Source: Thermus albus
GTDB taxonomy: Bacteria; Deinococcota; Deinococci; Deinococcales; Thermaceae
Length of the DNA stretch: 64,000 bases
NCBI RefSeq assembly: GCF_022760855.1
Contig: NZ_JAKTNR010000001.1
Span: forward strand, 62,001 to 126,000
Direction of reading: 5' to 3'
The notes below the pieces were generated by a model. It saw nothing but the letters and a program-made list of their open reading frames with translations. It was not told where the DNA came from and made no database searches. Positions 34,556 through 42,765 of the stretch are shown here, one piece after another. A program made the position numbers and the translations under genes. Position 1 is the stretch's first letter, and every line of letters begins with the position of its first letter.

Positions 34556-35680
34556 ATGCTGGCTGTGGGAATCGTCGGTCTACCCAACGTGGGCAAATCC
34601 ACCCTCTTCAACGCCCTCACCCGGGCAAGGGCTTTGGCGGCCAACTACCCCTTCGCCACCATTGACAAGAACGTGGGGGTGGTGGCCTTGGAGGACCCAA
34701 GGCTTTACGCCTTGCAGAGGGTGTTTGCCAAGGGCGAGAGGATGCCTCCCGTGATCCCCACCCATGTGGAGTTTGTGGACATCGCCGGGTTGGTGAAGGG
34801 TGCCCATAGGGGGGAAGGCCTTGGCAACCAGTTCCTGGCCCACATCCGCGAGGTGGCGGCCATCGCCCACGTGCTTCGGTGCTTTCCCGATCCCGATGTG
34901 GTGCACGTGATGGGCCGGGTGGATCCCCTGGGGGATGCCGAGGTGGTGGAAACCGAGCTCCTTTTGGCTGACCTCGCCACCTGGGAAAGGCGCCTTGAAC
35001 GGCTGAGGAAGGAGGCCCGGGCCAACCGGGACCTGGCTCCCGCCCTCGAGGTGGCGGAGGCCCTTTACGCCCACCTGCAGGAGGGGAAGCCCGCCCGCAC
35101 CTTCCTCGGAAACGGGCAGGAGGGGGAGGATACCGAGCTCCGCCGCCTGCTCAGGGAAACCCCTCTTCTCACCGCCAAGCCGGTGATCTATGTGGCCAAT
35201 GTGGGCGAAGAGGACCTGCCCGAAGGTGAGGGTAACCCCCATGTCCGGGCGGTCCGGGAAAAGGCCATGGCCGAGGGGGCGGAAGTGGTGGTGGTCTCGG
35301 CCCGTCTGGAGGCGGAACTGGCCGAGCTTTCTCCGGAGGAGGGGCAGGAGCTTCTCGCCGCCTATGGCTTGAGGGAAAGCGGCCTGCAACGCCTGGCCCA
35401 GGCGGGGTATAGGGCGCTTGGCCTCATCACCTTCTTCACCGCCGGGGAGAAGGAGGTGCGGGCCTGGACGGTGCGCCGAGGGACCAAGGCCCCCGAGGCG
35501 GCGGGGGAGATCCACTCCGACATGGAAAAGGGCTTCATCCGGGCCGAGGTGGTTTCCTGGGACAAGCTGGTGGAGGCTGGGGGATGGGCCAGGGCCAAGG
35601 AGAGGGGGTGGGTGCGCCTCGAGGGCAAGGATTACTTGGTGCAGGATGGGGATGTCCTCTACATCCTCTTTAACGTGTGA
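34556..35680 (+). CDS. ychF: Ribosome-binding ATPase YchF (Obg family)
   Basis: A 374-residue universally conserved P-loop protein that prefers ATP and binds ribosomes. G1 is GIVGLPNVGKSTLFNAL, G3 DIAGLVKGAH, and the altered G4 ANVGEED replaces NKxD, the feature linked to ATP specificity. A coiled-coil insertion (about 125-205) and a C-terminal TGS domain (LITFFTAGEKEVRAWTVRRG) complete it. Confidence 0.97.
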   Translation: MLAVGIVGLPNVGKSTLFNALTRARALAANYPFATIDKNVGVVALEDPRLYALQRVFAKGERMPPVIPTHVEFVDIAGLVKGAHRGEGLGNQFLAHIREVAAIAHVLRCFPDPDVVHVMGRVDPLGDAEVVETELLLADLATWERRLERLRKEARANRDLAPALEVAEALYAHLQEGKPARTFLGNGQEGEDTELRRLLRETPLLTAKPVIYVANVGEEDLPEGEGNPHVRAVREKAMAEGAEVVVVSARLEAELAELSPEEGQELLAAYGLRESGLQRLAQAGYRALGLITFFTAGEKEVRAWTVRRGTKAPEAAGEIHSDMEKGFIRAEVVSWDKLVEAGGWARAKERGWVRLEGKDYLVQDGDVLYILFNV

Positions 35681-35687
35681 GGGGGGT

Positions 35688-35716
35688 TTGACGGGAAAGG
35701 CCCTTTGCCCTACAAT
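35688..35716 (+). promoter_or_regulatory. tRNA-Gln promoter
   Basis: TTGACG (35688-35693), exactly 17 bp, TACAAT (35711-35716). It begins 8 nt after the ychF stop. A short leader with a TTGCCC/GGGCAA hairpin (35727-35742) precedes the tRNA. Confidence 0.8.
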
Positions 35717-35754
35717 CTGGGTGGCTTTGCCCCTTGGGGCAAGCGCCTGAATGC

Positions 35755-35828
35755 TGGGGCGTCGTCTAATGGCAGGACAGCGGACTTTGGATCCGCCGGT
35801 CGTGGTTCGAGTCCACGCGCCCCAGCCA
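35755..35828 (+). tRNA. tRNA-Gln (anticodon TTG)
   Basis: A full cloverleaf. The acceptor is TGGGGCG/CGCCCCA (U1-A72 pair, as in tRNA-Gln), the anticodon stem GCGGA/TCCGC with loop CTTTGGA giving anticodon TTG, and the T-arm CGTGG-TTCGAGT-CCACG. The discriminator is G and the CCA end is encoded (35826-35828). Confidence 0.97.
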
Positions 35829-35869
35829 TTTTTCACGTCGTTTTTGCACCCTAAGGATAAACTGGCCTG

Positions 35870-36244
35870 GTGGCGGTGGATTTCCCAGGCCTACTTCTAT
35901 TAAGCCGCAACGAGGCCTTGCGGGCCTATGTGGACCTGGTCCTTTCGGAACAGGGCATTTCCCTACGCCACTTCGACCTGGCCCGGGAGGGAATGTTCTG
36001 GCTTGTGGAGCACACCCCTAGGTATATCCTTCTGGATCAGGACCTGGACCTGGATCCCTTCGCCGTGGCTGCCCGCATCCGGCACGTGCGTAGGCTTAAG
36101 GAGATTCCCTTGGCGGTGCTCATAGAGCCCAGCGAGAAGCTCAGGACCACCGCTGAAGTGGTCCGGGTAACGGCCATAGAAAAGCCCCTTAACCGGGATA
36201 GGCTCTTCCGCTTTTTGGGCTTAGGTCCAGCTAAGTCCGTGTAA
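35870..36244 (+). CDS. Degenerate receiver-domain protein
   Basis: A 124-residue stand-alone receiver-like protein. The likely phospho-acceptor is in ILLDQDLDLDPF and the conserved lysine in AIEKPLNRDR. The N-terminal acidic pair that binds magnesium is replaced by SRNE, so phosphorylation may be lost or altered. The GTG start lies exactly 6 nt after TAAACT (35858-35863), a leaderless arrangement. It is 10 nt upstream of PBP1A, which suggests a link to wall synthesis. Confidence 0.75.
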   Translation: MAVDFPGLLLLSRNEALRAYVDLVLSEQGISLRHFDLAREGMFWLVEHTPRYILLDQDLDLDPFAVAARIRHVRRLKEIPLAVLIEPSEKLRTTAEVVRVTAIEKPLNRDRLFRFLGLGPAKSV

Positions 36245-36254
36245 ACTGGAGGCC

Positions 36255-38423
36255 GTGCGGGTGTTCCGCTTCCTTATCTTCTCTTTGTCTGGCCTTCTTG
36301 TGGGGGCGGTCCTAGCGTTAGGCTATCTGGCCTATGCCTACACCCGGGATCTTCCAGATCTCTCCCAGTTTGACCGGCTTCGCCTGACCGCCACCTCCAC
36401 CCTCTATGCCCGGGATGGTACGCCCTTGGCCCAGATCGCCAGCGTGGAGGAAGGGCGGGCCATTCGCCGCAGTCTGGTGCGGCTTGCTGAGGTATCCCCG
36501 GCGGCGGTGGCGGCCATCGTTTTCTCGGAGGACCGCCGCTACTTCCAGCATTACGGCGTGGATCCGGTCCGCCTTTTGGGGGCGCTTTATGCCATCCTCC
36601 GGGGCGATCTCCAAGGCGGAAGCACCATTACCACGCAGGTCATCAAGAACACCCTCCTCAAGGAGTTGGCCCAGGCTCGCTCCCTGGAGCGTAAGTTCAA
36701 GGAATGGGCCTTGGCCTTGGAGCTGGAGAGGCGCTACACCAAGGAGGAGATCCTGGAGATGTACTTGAATGTGGTGCCCTGGGGTGGCAATGCCGTGGGC
36801 ATCAAGGGGGCAGCGGAAGCGTATTTTGGTAAGGATCCCGCGGCCCTTACCCTGGCGGAAGGGCTTTACCTCGCCTCCTTGATCCCGGCTCCCAACGCCC
36901 GCTATCAGGACTTTAAAGGGGTGCGGCAGAGGATGCGCCTGCTTTTGGACCAGATGGTGGCCGAGGGCTGGATAAGCCCGGAAGTGGCCAAGGCCGCCTG
37001 GTGGGAACCCCTTGCTCCCAAGGGCTGGGAGGTGCGCTACGACGGCGAAGGGAACCTCTTGGAGGCGAGGCTTGTGGATCCTGAGGCCCGTATCCTGCGG
37101 CAACTGGACTACCGCATGGCCCCGCATTTCGTCCTGGAGGTGCGCCGGTTCCTCGAGGCCCGTTTCGGGAAGGAAAAGGTCTACAGCGAGGGGGGGCTGA
37201 AGGTGTACACCACCTTGGACCCAGCCATGCAACGGGCGGCGGAGGCTGCCGCCAAGGGGGCCAGGTTGCCGGAGGGGGCGGAGCTGGCCATCGTGGGACT
37301 GGACCCCGAAACGGGGGAGGTTCTGGCCCTGGTAGGGGGAGTGCGGCGGGAAGGGGACGAGTACAACCGGGCCACCCGGGCCCTGCGCAACCCAGGGAGT
37401 GCGGTGAAACCCTTTGTCTACGCCACCGCCTTTGAAGAGGGTTGGACCCAGGCCAGCTTGGTTCCCGACCGCCCCCTGGAGTTTCCCGACCCCAGCCAGA
37501 AGGGAGGGGTATGGCGGCCCAAGAACTTCTCCGGTACCTTCCTTAACCGGGAGGTTACGGTGCGCTATGCCCTGGACCTCTCCCTCAACCTGCCCGCCAT
37601 CTATACCGCCCAGGCCATTGGGGTGGAGAAGGTGGCCAGGAAGCTTTCCCAGGCGGGGTTTGCCGTCAAGTACCCCACCCTGGCCATAGCCATCGGGGGC
37701 GCCTCCATCACCCCGGTGGACCTGGCCGCGGCCTACGCCGCCTTCGCCAACGGAGGGTATCGGGTGACCCCAATCTACGTGAAGCGGGTGGAGGACGCCC
37801 AGGGGCAGGTGCTTTACCAAGCCTTTCCGGAGCGGCGCCGCCTTTTTGACCCCCAGGTGGCCTACCAAGGGTGGGACCTCTTGAAGGGATACGTTTACGA
37901 CCTGGGAGAGAAGGGCCTGGCCAAGGGGGCCCGTATCCCCGGCCGGGTGGTGGGGGGGAAGACGGGGACCACCAACGAGGCCCGCGACCTCTGGTTTGCT
38001 GGGGTGACCCGGGGGCTTTCTGCGGTGGTCTGGGTGGGCCGCGACGATAACAAGCCCCTGCGCATGGGGGGGAGGGAGCCTTCCAGCTCCGTGGTCAACC
38101 CCCCCATTTGGCGGGAGTTTGTGGCTGCGGCCTTGAGGGGACGTCCAGGAGGGGATTTCCCCCCACCAGCGGGCCTGGTGCAGGTAGAGGTGGACCTACT
38201 TTCGGGCCAGCCCTCCCCGCAGGGGGTGAAGGCCTGGTTTCCTGAGGGGAAGGTGCCCGTGCCGGTCCTAACGCCTTCCTTGCGGGAAGGGGAGGAACGT
38301 TCCCAGGGCGCTTCCCCAGCACCTTCTGTCCCGGCTGGGGTGAGCCCTGCGGACCACCCCCCGGATTCCCACCCCCCGGATTCTAGCCAGGAAGGTTTTC
38401 CTGCCTTTCCACCCGGGCAGTGA
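36255..38423 (+). CDS. Penicillin-binding protein 1A (bifunctional)
   Basis: A 722-residue class A PBP with an N-terminal TM helix (about 5-27). The glycosyltransferase domain has EDRRYFQHYGV and GGSTITTQ. The transpeptidase domain has SAVK (serine in NPGSAVKPF), SLN and KTGTTNEA. It polymerises and cross-links peptidoglycan. The tail from about residue 670 is a low-complexity Pro/Ser/Asp stretch with the repeat HPPDS. The GTG start at 36255 has GGAGG at 36248-36252. Confidence 0.95.
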   Translation: MRVFRFLIFSLSGLLVGAVLALGYLAYAYTRDLPDLSQFDRLRLTATSTLYARDGTPLAQIASVEEGRAIRRSLVRLAEVSPAAVAAIVFSEDRRYFQHYGVDPVRLLGALYAILRGDLQGGSTITTQVIKNTLLKELAQARSLERKFKEWALALELERRYTKEEILEMYLNVVPWGGNAVGIKGAAEAYFGKDPAALTLAEGLYLASLIPAPNARYQDFKGVRQRMRLLLDQMVAEGWISPEVAKAAWWEPLAPKGWEVRYDGEGNLLEARLVDPEARILRQLDYRMAPHFVLEVRRFLEARFGKEKVYSEGGLKVYTTLDPAMQRAAEAAAKGARLPEGAELAIVGLDPETGEVLALVGGVRREGDEYNRATRALRNPGSAVKPFVYATAFEEGWTQASLVPDRPLEFPDPSQKGGVWRPKNFSGTFLNREVTVRYALDLSLNLPAIYTAQAIGVEKVARKLSQAGFAVKYPTLAIAIGGASITPVDLAAAYAAFANGGYRVTPIYVKRVEDAQGQVLYQAFPERRRLFDPQVAYQGWDLLKGYVYDLGEKGLAKGARIPGRVVGGKTGTTNEARDLWFAGVTRGLSAVVWVGRDDNKPLRMGGREPSSSVVNPPIWREFVAAALRGRPGGDFPPPAGLVQVEVDLLSGQPSPQGVKAWFPEGKVPVPVLTPSLREGEERSQGASPAPSVPAGVSPADHPPDSHPPDSSQEGFPAFPPGQ

Positions 38424-38442
38424 GGATCTCGAGGAGGAAGCC

Positions 38443-39201
38443 GTGCTGGAACGTGTTCGCATCGTCTTGGTAGAACCCCAGGAGCCCATGAACGTGGGGG
38501 CCGTGGCCCGGGCCATGCGCAACTTTGGCCTTTCTCGCCTCTACTTGGTGAACCCAGGCCCCCGGGTAGGCCCTCCTTGGGCCCGGGAGGCCTACTGGCT
38601 GGCGGTGCATGCCGAGGAGGTGCTGGACCGGGCGGTGGCGGTGGAAAGCCTTAGGGAGGCCCTCGAGGGGGTGAGTTTTGTGGTGGCCACCACGGGAAGG
38701 CCCCGGGAACTGTACCCGGCCCCGGTGGTAACGGCTAAGGAGGTGCCCGTTCACGTGCTCTCTGTGGAGGGGGAGGTGGCCTTGGTCTTCGGTCGGGAAA
38801 CCTTTGGCCTCACCAACGAGGAGTTGGACCTGGCTCACCTCATCGGCACCATCCCCACCGCCCCCGAGCAACCTTCCCTGAATCTGGCCCAAGCGGTGGT
38901 GGTCTTCGCCTACGAGCTTTACCAGGCCTGGGTGCAGGAGGGCGCTTTGGCCTTCAAGGAGGAGCTGGCGGACCTGACGGCCCTGGAGGGATTTTTTGCG
39001 GACCTGGGGCGGTATGTGCTGGAAATCGGCTTCACCGACCAGCACCGCCACCCTTACGCCATGCGGCGCTTGCGCCGCATCTTTCACAAGGCCCGGCTTT
39101 CCCCAGGCGAGGTGCAACTTCTTAGGGGGCTTCTGCACCAAAGCCGGTATGCGGTAGCCTCCTCCCGGAAAAAGGAGGGTACGAAGGAAAAGGATGGCTA
39201 G
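38443..39201 (+). CDS. SpoU/TrmH-family RNA 2'-O-methyltransferase, TrmJ-like
   Basis: A 252-residue SAM-dependent knotted methyltransferase. Motif 1 is PMNVGAVARAMRNFGL, motif 2 LVFGRETFGLTNEEL and motif 3 IPTAPEQPSLNLAQAV, the order and spacing of TrmJ (tRNA position 32). The C-terminal helical extension also fits TrmJ. The tRNA target is inference. The GTG start follows GAGGAGG. It overlaps the next gene by 8 nt. Confidence 0.88.
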   Translation: MLERVRIVLVEPQEPMNVGAVARAMRNFGLSRLYLVNPGPRVGPPWAREAYWLAVHAEEVLDRAVAVESLREALEGVSFVVATTGRPRELYPAPVVTAKEVPVHVLSVEGEVALVFGRETFGLTNEELDLAHLIGTIPTAPEQPSLNLAQAVVVFAYELYQAWVQEGALAFKEELADLTALEGFFADLGRYVLEIGFTDQHRHPYAMRRLRRIFHKARLSPGEVQLLRGLLHQSRYAVASSRKKEGTKEKDG

Positions 39202-40741
39202 CCACAGCCTCTACCGATTGGTGCGCTTGGCCCAGCGGCTTTTGCCGCCCCTGATCGCCGCGGTGGTGGTGGCCTTTGAGCTGGCCCTTTTGCCCTACCG
39301 GCACGTGGATAGCCTCTTGTGGTTACGGCTAGGCTTCTACGGCCTGGTGGGCCCCTTGGTCACCTATGCGGTGCTGGAGTGGATTGCCCAGGAAACCCTG
39401 GAGAAGGTGCGGGCGGAAAGGGCCTTGGAGGAGGCAAACCGCCGCCTTTTAGCGGCGGGGAGGGTGTTTCGGGAGGCTTTGGAGAGCGAGAACCTGGAGG
39501 AAGCGGTCTCCCGGATCGCCCAGGCTTTGGGGGAAACGCTGGGGTATCCCGTGGCCCTCGAGGCCGAGGGGGTCCATGCTGGAGAGGAATGCGGTGGGGT
39601 ACGGGTGGAGCTTCCGGGTTTAAGGGGATACCTGGAGGCCTGCCCTCCGGAGCCGGAAAGGGTGTTTTTGGAGGTGCTGGCCCATGAGGTGGCGGGGGCC
39701 CTGCAATCGGTGGTGGCCCGTAGCCGGGACCGCCTCACCCTCTTTGAGGTGGACCAGGCCCTTAAGGCCGAGGCCAACCTGGACCGGCTCCTGGAGGGCC
39801 TTTTGGGGCGCATCCAGGCTTGGGCTGAGGCGGAGGGGGGTGGGGTTCTCCTTCTGGATGAGGAAGGCTTCCTGGTGCCCCGGGTGGTGCGGGGGCTAGC
39901 CCTGCCCCCCCATCCCTTCCTCCCGGATGGGGTTTGGAGGGGAAGCCTCGAGGGCCCGGTGTTTGTGGACGACGGCATCCTGGCCCTGCCCCTGAAGGCG
40001 CGGGAAACGGTGGGGGTCTTGGTGTTGAAGGGCAAGGACCTCTCCCGGCGTATCCCTTTCCTTTCCTTCCTGGCCTCCCAGGTGGCCTTGGCGGTGCGCA
40101 ACGCCCAGGCTTACCTGCGGGCTGAGGAACTGGCCATCAACGAGGAGCGCACCCGCATCGCTCGGGAGATCCACGATGGTATTGCCCAAAGCCTGGCCTT
40201 CATGGCCTTAAAGCTGGACTTGGCGGAGAGGCTTTTGCCTAAGGACCAGGAAGCGGCCCTGAAGGCTTTGCACGAGGTGAAGGAAACCCTCAGGGCCCAG
40301 ATCCGGGAGGTGCGGAGAAGCATCTTCGCCCTAAGACCTATAGACCTGGAGCGGTACGGCTTCCTGGAGTCGGTGCGCCGCTACGCTCAGGCCTTTGCGG
40401 AGCAGGCGGGGTTTCGCGTGCAGCTTTCCTTGCCAGAGGGGGTGGGGCTTTCCCAGGCGAGCGAGCTGGTCCTTTTCCGGGTTCTCCAAGAGGCCCTCAC
40501 CAACGCCGCTAAGCACGGCAAGCCCAACCGGGTGGAGGTGGAACTTCTTCCCTTGGGAGAGCGGGGGGCCAGGCTGGTGGTGCGGGACAACGGGAAAGGC
40601 TTCCAAAACCCAGAGAGCCGAGGGCTTGGTGGTTTTGGCCTCACCCAGATGCGCGAAAGGGTGGAGGCGCGGGGCGGGCGTTTCCTGGTGCGTTCGGAGC
40701 CGGGAAAGGGCACGGAGGTGGTGGCGGAGGTTCCCTACTGA
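39194..40741 (+). CDS. NarL-type sensor histidine kinase with GAF domain
   Basis: A 515-residue membrane kinase with two N-terminal TM helices (about 14-33 and 43-65), a short coiled coil, and a weak then a clearer GAF-like domain (about 80-175 and 185-310). The HisKA_3 H-box EERTRIAREIHDGIAQSL and the HATPase motifs EALTNAAKHG, DNGKGF and GGFGLTQMRERV follow. This subclass normally pairs with a LuxR/NarL regulator, but none lies beside it. It overlaps the upstream methyltransferase gene by 8 nt. Confidence 0.92.
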   Translation: MASHSLYRLVRLAQRLLPPLIAAVVVAFELALLPYRHVDSLLWLRLGFYGLVGPLVTYAVLEWIAQETLEKVRAERALEEANRRLLAAGRVFREALESENLEEAVSRIAQALGETLGYPVALEAEGVHAGEECGGVRVELPGLRGYLEACPPEPERVFLEVLAHEVAGALQSVVARSRDRLTLFEVDQALKAEANLDRLLEGLLGRIQAWAEAEGGGVLLLDEEGFLVPRVVRGLALPPHPFLPDGVWRGSLEGPVFVDDGILALPLKARETVGVLVLKGKDLSRRIPFLSFLASQVALAVRNAQAYLRAEELAINEERTRIAREIHDGIAQSLAFMALKLDLAERLLPKDQEAALKALHEVKETLRAQIREVRRSIFALRPIDLERYGFLESVRRYAQAFAEQAGFRVQLSLPEGVGLSQASELVLFRVLQEALTNAAKHGKPNRVEVELLPLGERGARLVVRDNGKGFQNPESRGLGGFGLTQMRERVEARGGRFLVRSEPGKGTEVVAEVPY

Positions 40742-40763
40742 GGCCCCATTTATCATGGGAGGC

Positions 40764-41258
40764 ATGGACCGCATACGGGTGCTCTTTGTCTGCCTGGGGA
40801 ATATCTGCCGAAGCCCCATGGCGGAGGGGGCTTTCCGCAAGCTCATCCGGGAGCGGGGCCTCGAGGCCCGGTTTGAGGTGGACTCCGCAGGGACGGGAGC
40901 CTGGCACGCGGGGGAGCCCATGGATCCCCGTGCACGCCGGGTACTGGAGCGGGAAGGGGCCTACTTCCCCCATGTGGCCCGGCAGATGACCCGGGAGGAT
41001 GCCCAGCGCTACGACCACATCCTGGTGATGGACCGGGAGAACCTGGCCGAGGTCTTGAGGCGGTTCCCCGAGGCCAGGGGGAAGGTGCGCCTCCTCCTGG
41101 ACCACCTGGGCGGGGGAGAGGTGCCCGACCCCTACTACGGGGACCTGCAGGACTGCCTCGAGGCCTACTGGACCATTGAGGCGGGCGTCCGGGCCTTTCT
41201 TGACCATTTGTTGGAGAGGGATGGATCCCAGGGAACTTCTGCGTCGGGCGGGGCTTGA
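40764..41258 (+). CDS. Low-molecular-weight protein-tyrosine phosphatase
   Basis: A 164-residue cysteine phosphatase. The P-loop is VCLGNICRSPMAE (CX5R), and the general acid is in DPYYGD. It could act on protein tyrosine or arginine phosphate. ATG 40764 is chosen; TATCAT (40751-40756) lies 7 nt before it and the GGGAGG is too close to act as a normal ribosome site. The next gene begins inside its 3' end (38-nt overlap). Confidence 0.92.
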   Translation: MDRIRVLFVCLGNICRSPMAEGAFRKLIRERGLEARFEVDSAGTGAWHAGEPMDPRARRVLEREGAYFPHVARQMTREDAQRYDHILVMDRENLAEVLRRFPEARGKVRLLLDHLGGGEVPDPYYGDLQDCLEAYWTIEAGVRAFLDHLLERDGSQGTSASGGA

Positions 41259-42009
41259 GGCCAAGGGTCCGCCTCAGCCTCTGTATGGCGGGGATATTTC
41301 CCGGGTATATCGCTTGGAAGCCTATGTGGTGAAGCTTTCCCCCAACCCTCCTCCCGGCCTCTTTCCCGCGGAGGCCCGGGGGCTTAAGGCTTTGGCCGAG
41401 CGGGGGGTGCGGGTGCCGCGGGTCTTCTTCGCGGCGGAGGAGGGGTTGGTCCTGGAATATTTACCGGAGGGTCCTGCTGATTGGGAGGGACTGGCCCGCA
41501 TGCTGGCGGGGCTGCACCGGCAGCGCGAAGCCTTCTACTGGGCCGAAGCGGGATTCTTGGGCACCTTTCCCTTGCCCGGTGGGGAGGGAAAGGAGTGGAC
41601 GGAGTTCTTCTTCCTGCGGTGCGTAGAGCCTCTCCTGAAGGCCACCTGGGATCGCCTGGAGGGCCTGGGTCCGAGGGTGAAAGCCCTCTTCCAGGAGCCC
41701 CTGCCCACGGAGGGGCCTGCTCCCCTTCACGGGGATCTTTGGCACGGCAACGTCCACTTCACCCCGGGGGGGCCCGCCCTTCTGGACCCCTCCTTCTTCG
41801 TGGGGGAGCGGGGAGTGGACCTGGCCATGATGCGCCTTTTTGGAGGCTTTCCTCAGGACTTCTGGAGGGCGTACCAGGTCCTTTATCCCATACCGGAAGA
41901 GGTGGAAAGGGCCCTGCCCCGGTACCAGGTCTACTACCTCCTGGCCCATGTGCACTTCTTTGGCAAGGGGTACCTCGGTGCCTTATGGAAGGCGATTTCC
42001 GCCTCTTAG
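41221..42009 (+). CDS. Fructosamine kinase-family protein
   Basis: A 262-residue aminoglycoside-phosphotransferase-fold kinase. The catalytic loop is LHGDLWHGNVHF and the metal-binding site LLDPSFFVGERGVDLAMM. Bacterial members phosphorylate sugar-modified amines (ribulosamine or fructosamine), which repairs glycated proteins; this may matter at high temperature. ATG 41221 is preferred because it gives the usual short N-terminus MDPRELLRRAGLEA. It overlaps both neighbours (38 and 25 nt). Confidence 0.85.
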   Translation: MDPRELLRRAGLEAKGPPQPLYGGDISRVYRLEAYVVKLSPNPPPGLFPAEARGLKALAERGVRVPRVFFAAEEGLVLEYLPEGPADWEGLARMLAGLHRQREAFYWAEAGFLGTFPLPGGEGKEWTEFFFLRCVEPLLKATWDRLEGLGPRVKALFQEPLPTEGPAPLHGDLWHGNVHFTPGGPALLDPSFFVGERGVDLAMMRLFGGFPQDFWRAYQVLYPIPEEVERALPRYQVYYLLAHVHFFGKGYLGALWKAISAS

Positions 42010-42746
42010 GTCCCATTGACTGGTTGCAGCTCCTCGCCCAGGGGGGAAGGACGGGGGTTTTCGTGGTGGAGGCTCAGGGGGGAAGGGGAGAGGTGTACCT
42101 GGAGCGGGGCCGGCCGGTCCATGCGGTGTTTGGGGAAAGGGTGGGGCGGGAGGCCTTGTTGGAGGTGCTGGCGTTGAAGGAGGGTCGGTTTCAGTTCCAG
42201 CGTGCCGTGCGCCCACCCTTGAGCTCCTTGGAAGGGCCCCTCGAGGTCCATCTCCTGCAGGCCATTCGCCTTTTGGATGAGCGGGTGGAGGTGGGCCCTT
42301 TTGACCTAGTGCAGCCTGGTTCCCGGGCCCAGGCGGTCCAGGGTACCCTGGACCCCGTGGAGCTTTCCCTGCTTTTGGCCCTGGAAAGCGGCCAAAGCCC
42401 CTTGGATCTGGCTTCCCGGCTGGCTCTTCCCCTGGGGGAGGTCCTGAGGCGCCTGGGCCACCTGGCCCGGTTGCGCCTGGTGGAGGTGTTCCCCCGGGTG
42501 CCCCGCACCGCCCGGCTTCGGGTAGCCCTGGGACGCCAAGGGGCGCAGGTGGACGCCTTGCTCCTTTCCGCTTGGCGGGAGCATTACGGCCTCTTCCAGC
42601 AGGTGCGGGTAAAGGCCTATAAGGAGGTTCTCCTATCCGTGGAGGGCGTGGGGGGGCTGGGGGTGGAGATCCGGCTTGCGCCCGAGCTTCTCCTCTTCCA
42701 CGGGTTCAAGGTGGGGGAAGAGGTCCTGGTGTGGCCGGAGGTTTGA
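41985..42746 (+). CDS. DUF4388-domain protein
   Basis: A 253-residue protein whose N-terminus (LLGPIDWLQLLAQGGRTG, then GEVYLERGRPVHAVFGERVG) is the DUF4388/PatA-like domain found in bacterial signalling proteins. A middle winged-helix-like segment (LDLASRLALPLGEVLRRLGHLARLRLV) and a C-terminal beta-rich piece follow. Function unknown; perhaps regulatory. The long upstream extension of the frame is antisense-like and rejected; ATG 41985 lies inside the kinase gene. Confidence 0.72.
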   Translation: MEGDFRLLGPIDWLQLLAQGGRTGVFVVEAQGGRGEVYLERGRPVHAVFGERVGREALLEVLALKEGRFQFQRAVRPPLSSLEGPLEVHLLQAIRLLDERVEVGPFDLVQPGSRAQAVQGTLDPVELSLLLALESGQSPLDLASRLALPLGEVLRRLGHLARLRLVEVFPRVPRTARLRVALGRQGAQVDALLLSAWREHYGLFQQVRVKAYKEVLLSVEGVGGLGVEIRLAPELLLFHGFKVGEEVLVWPEV

Positions 42747-42750
42747 GGCG

Positions 42751-42759
42751 TGGTATCCT
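42751..42759 (+). promoter_or_regulatory. Leaderless promoter of psuG
   Basis: TGG-TATCCT is an extended -10 placed exactly 6 nt before the psuG ATG. No convincing -35 is visible. Confidence 0.5.
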
Positions 42760-42765
42760 TCCCCC

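Noticed and set aside
34515..34754. 79-codon plus-strand frame starting in the ychF leader
   Set aside because: It reads through the hairpin T tract and then ychF in the wrong frame; its ATG overlaps the -10 element.
36318..37868. 516-codon minus-strand open frame over PBP1A
   Set aside because: Low-complexity shadow of the PBP1A gene; no ribosome site and no protein-like pattern.
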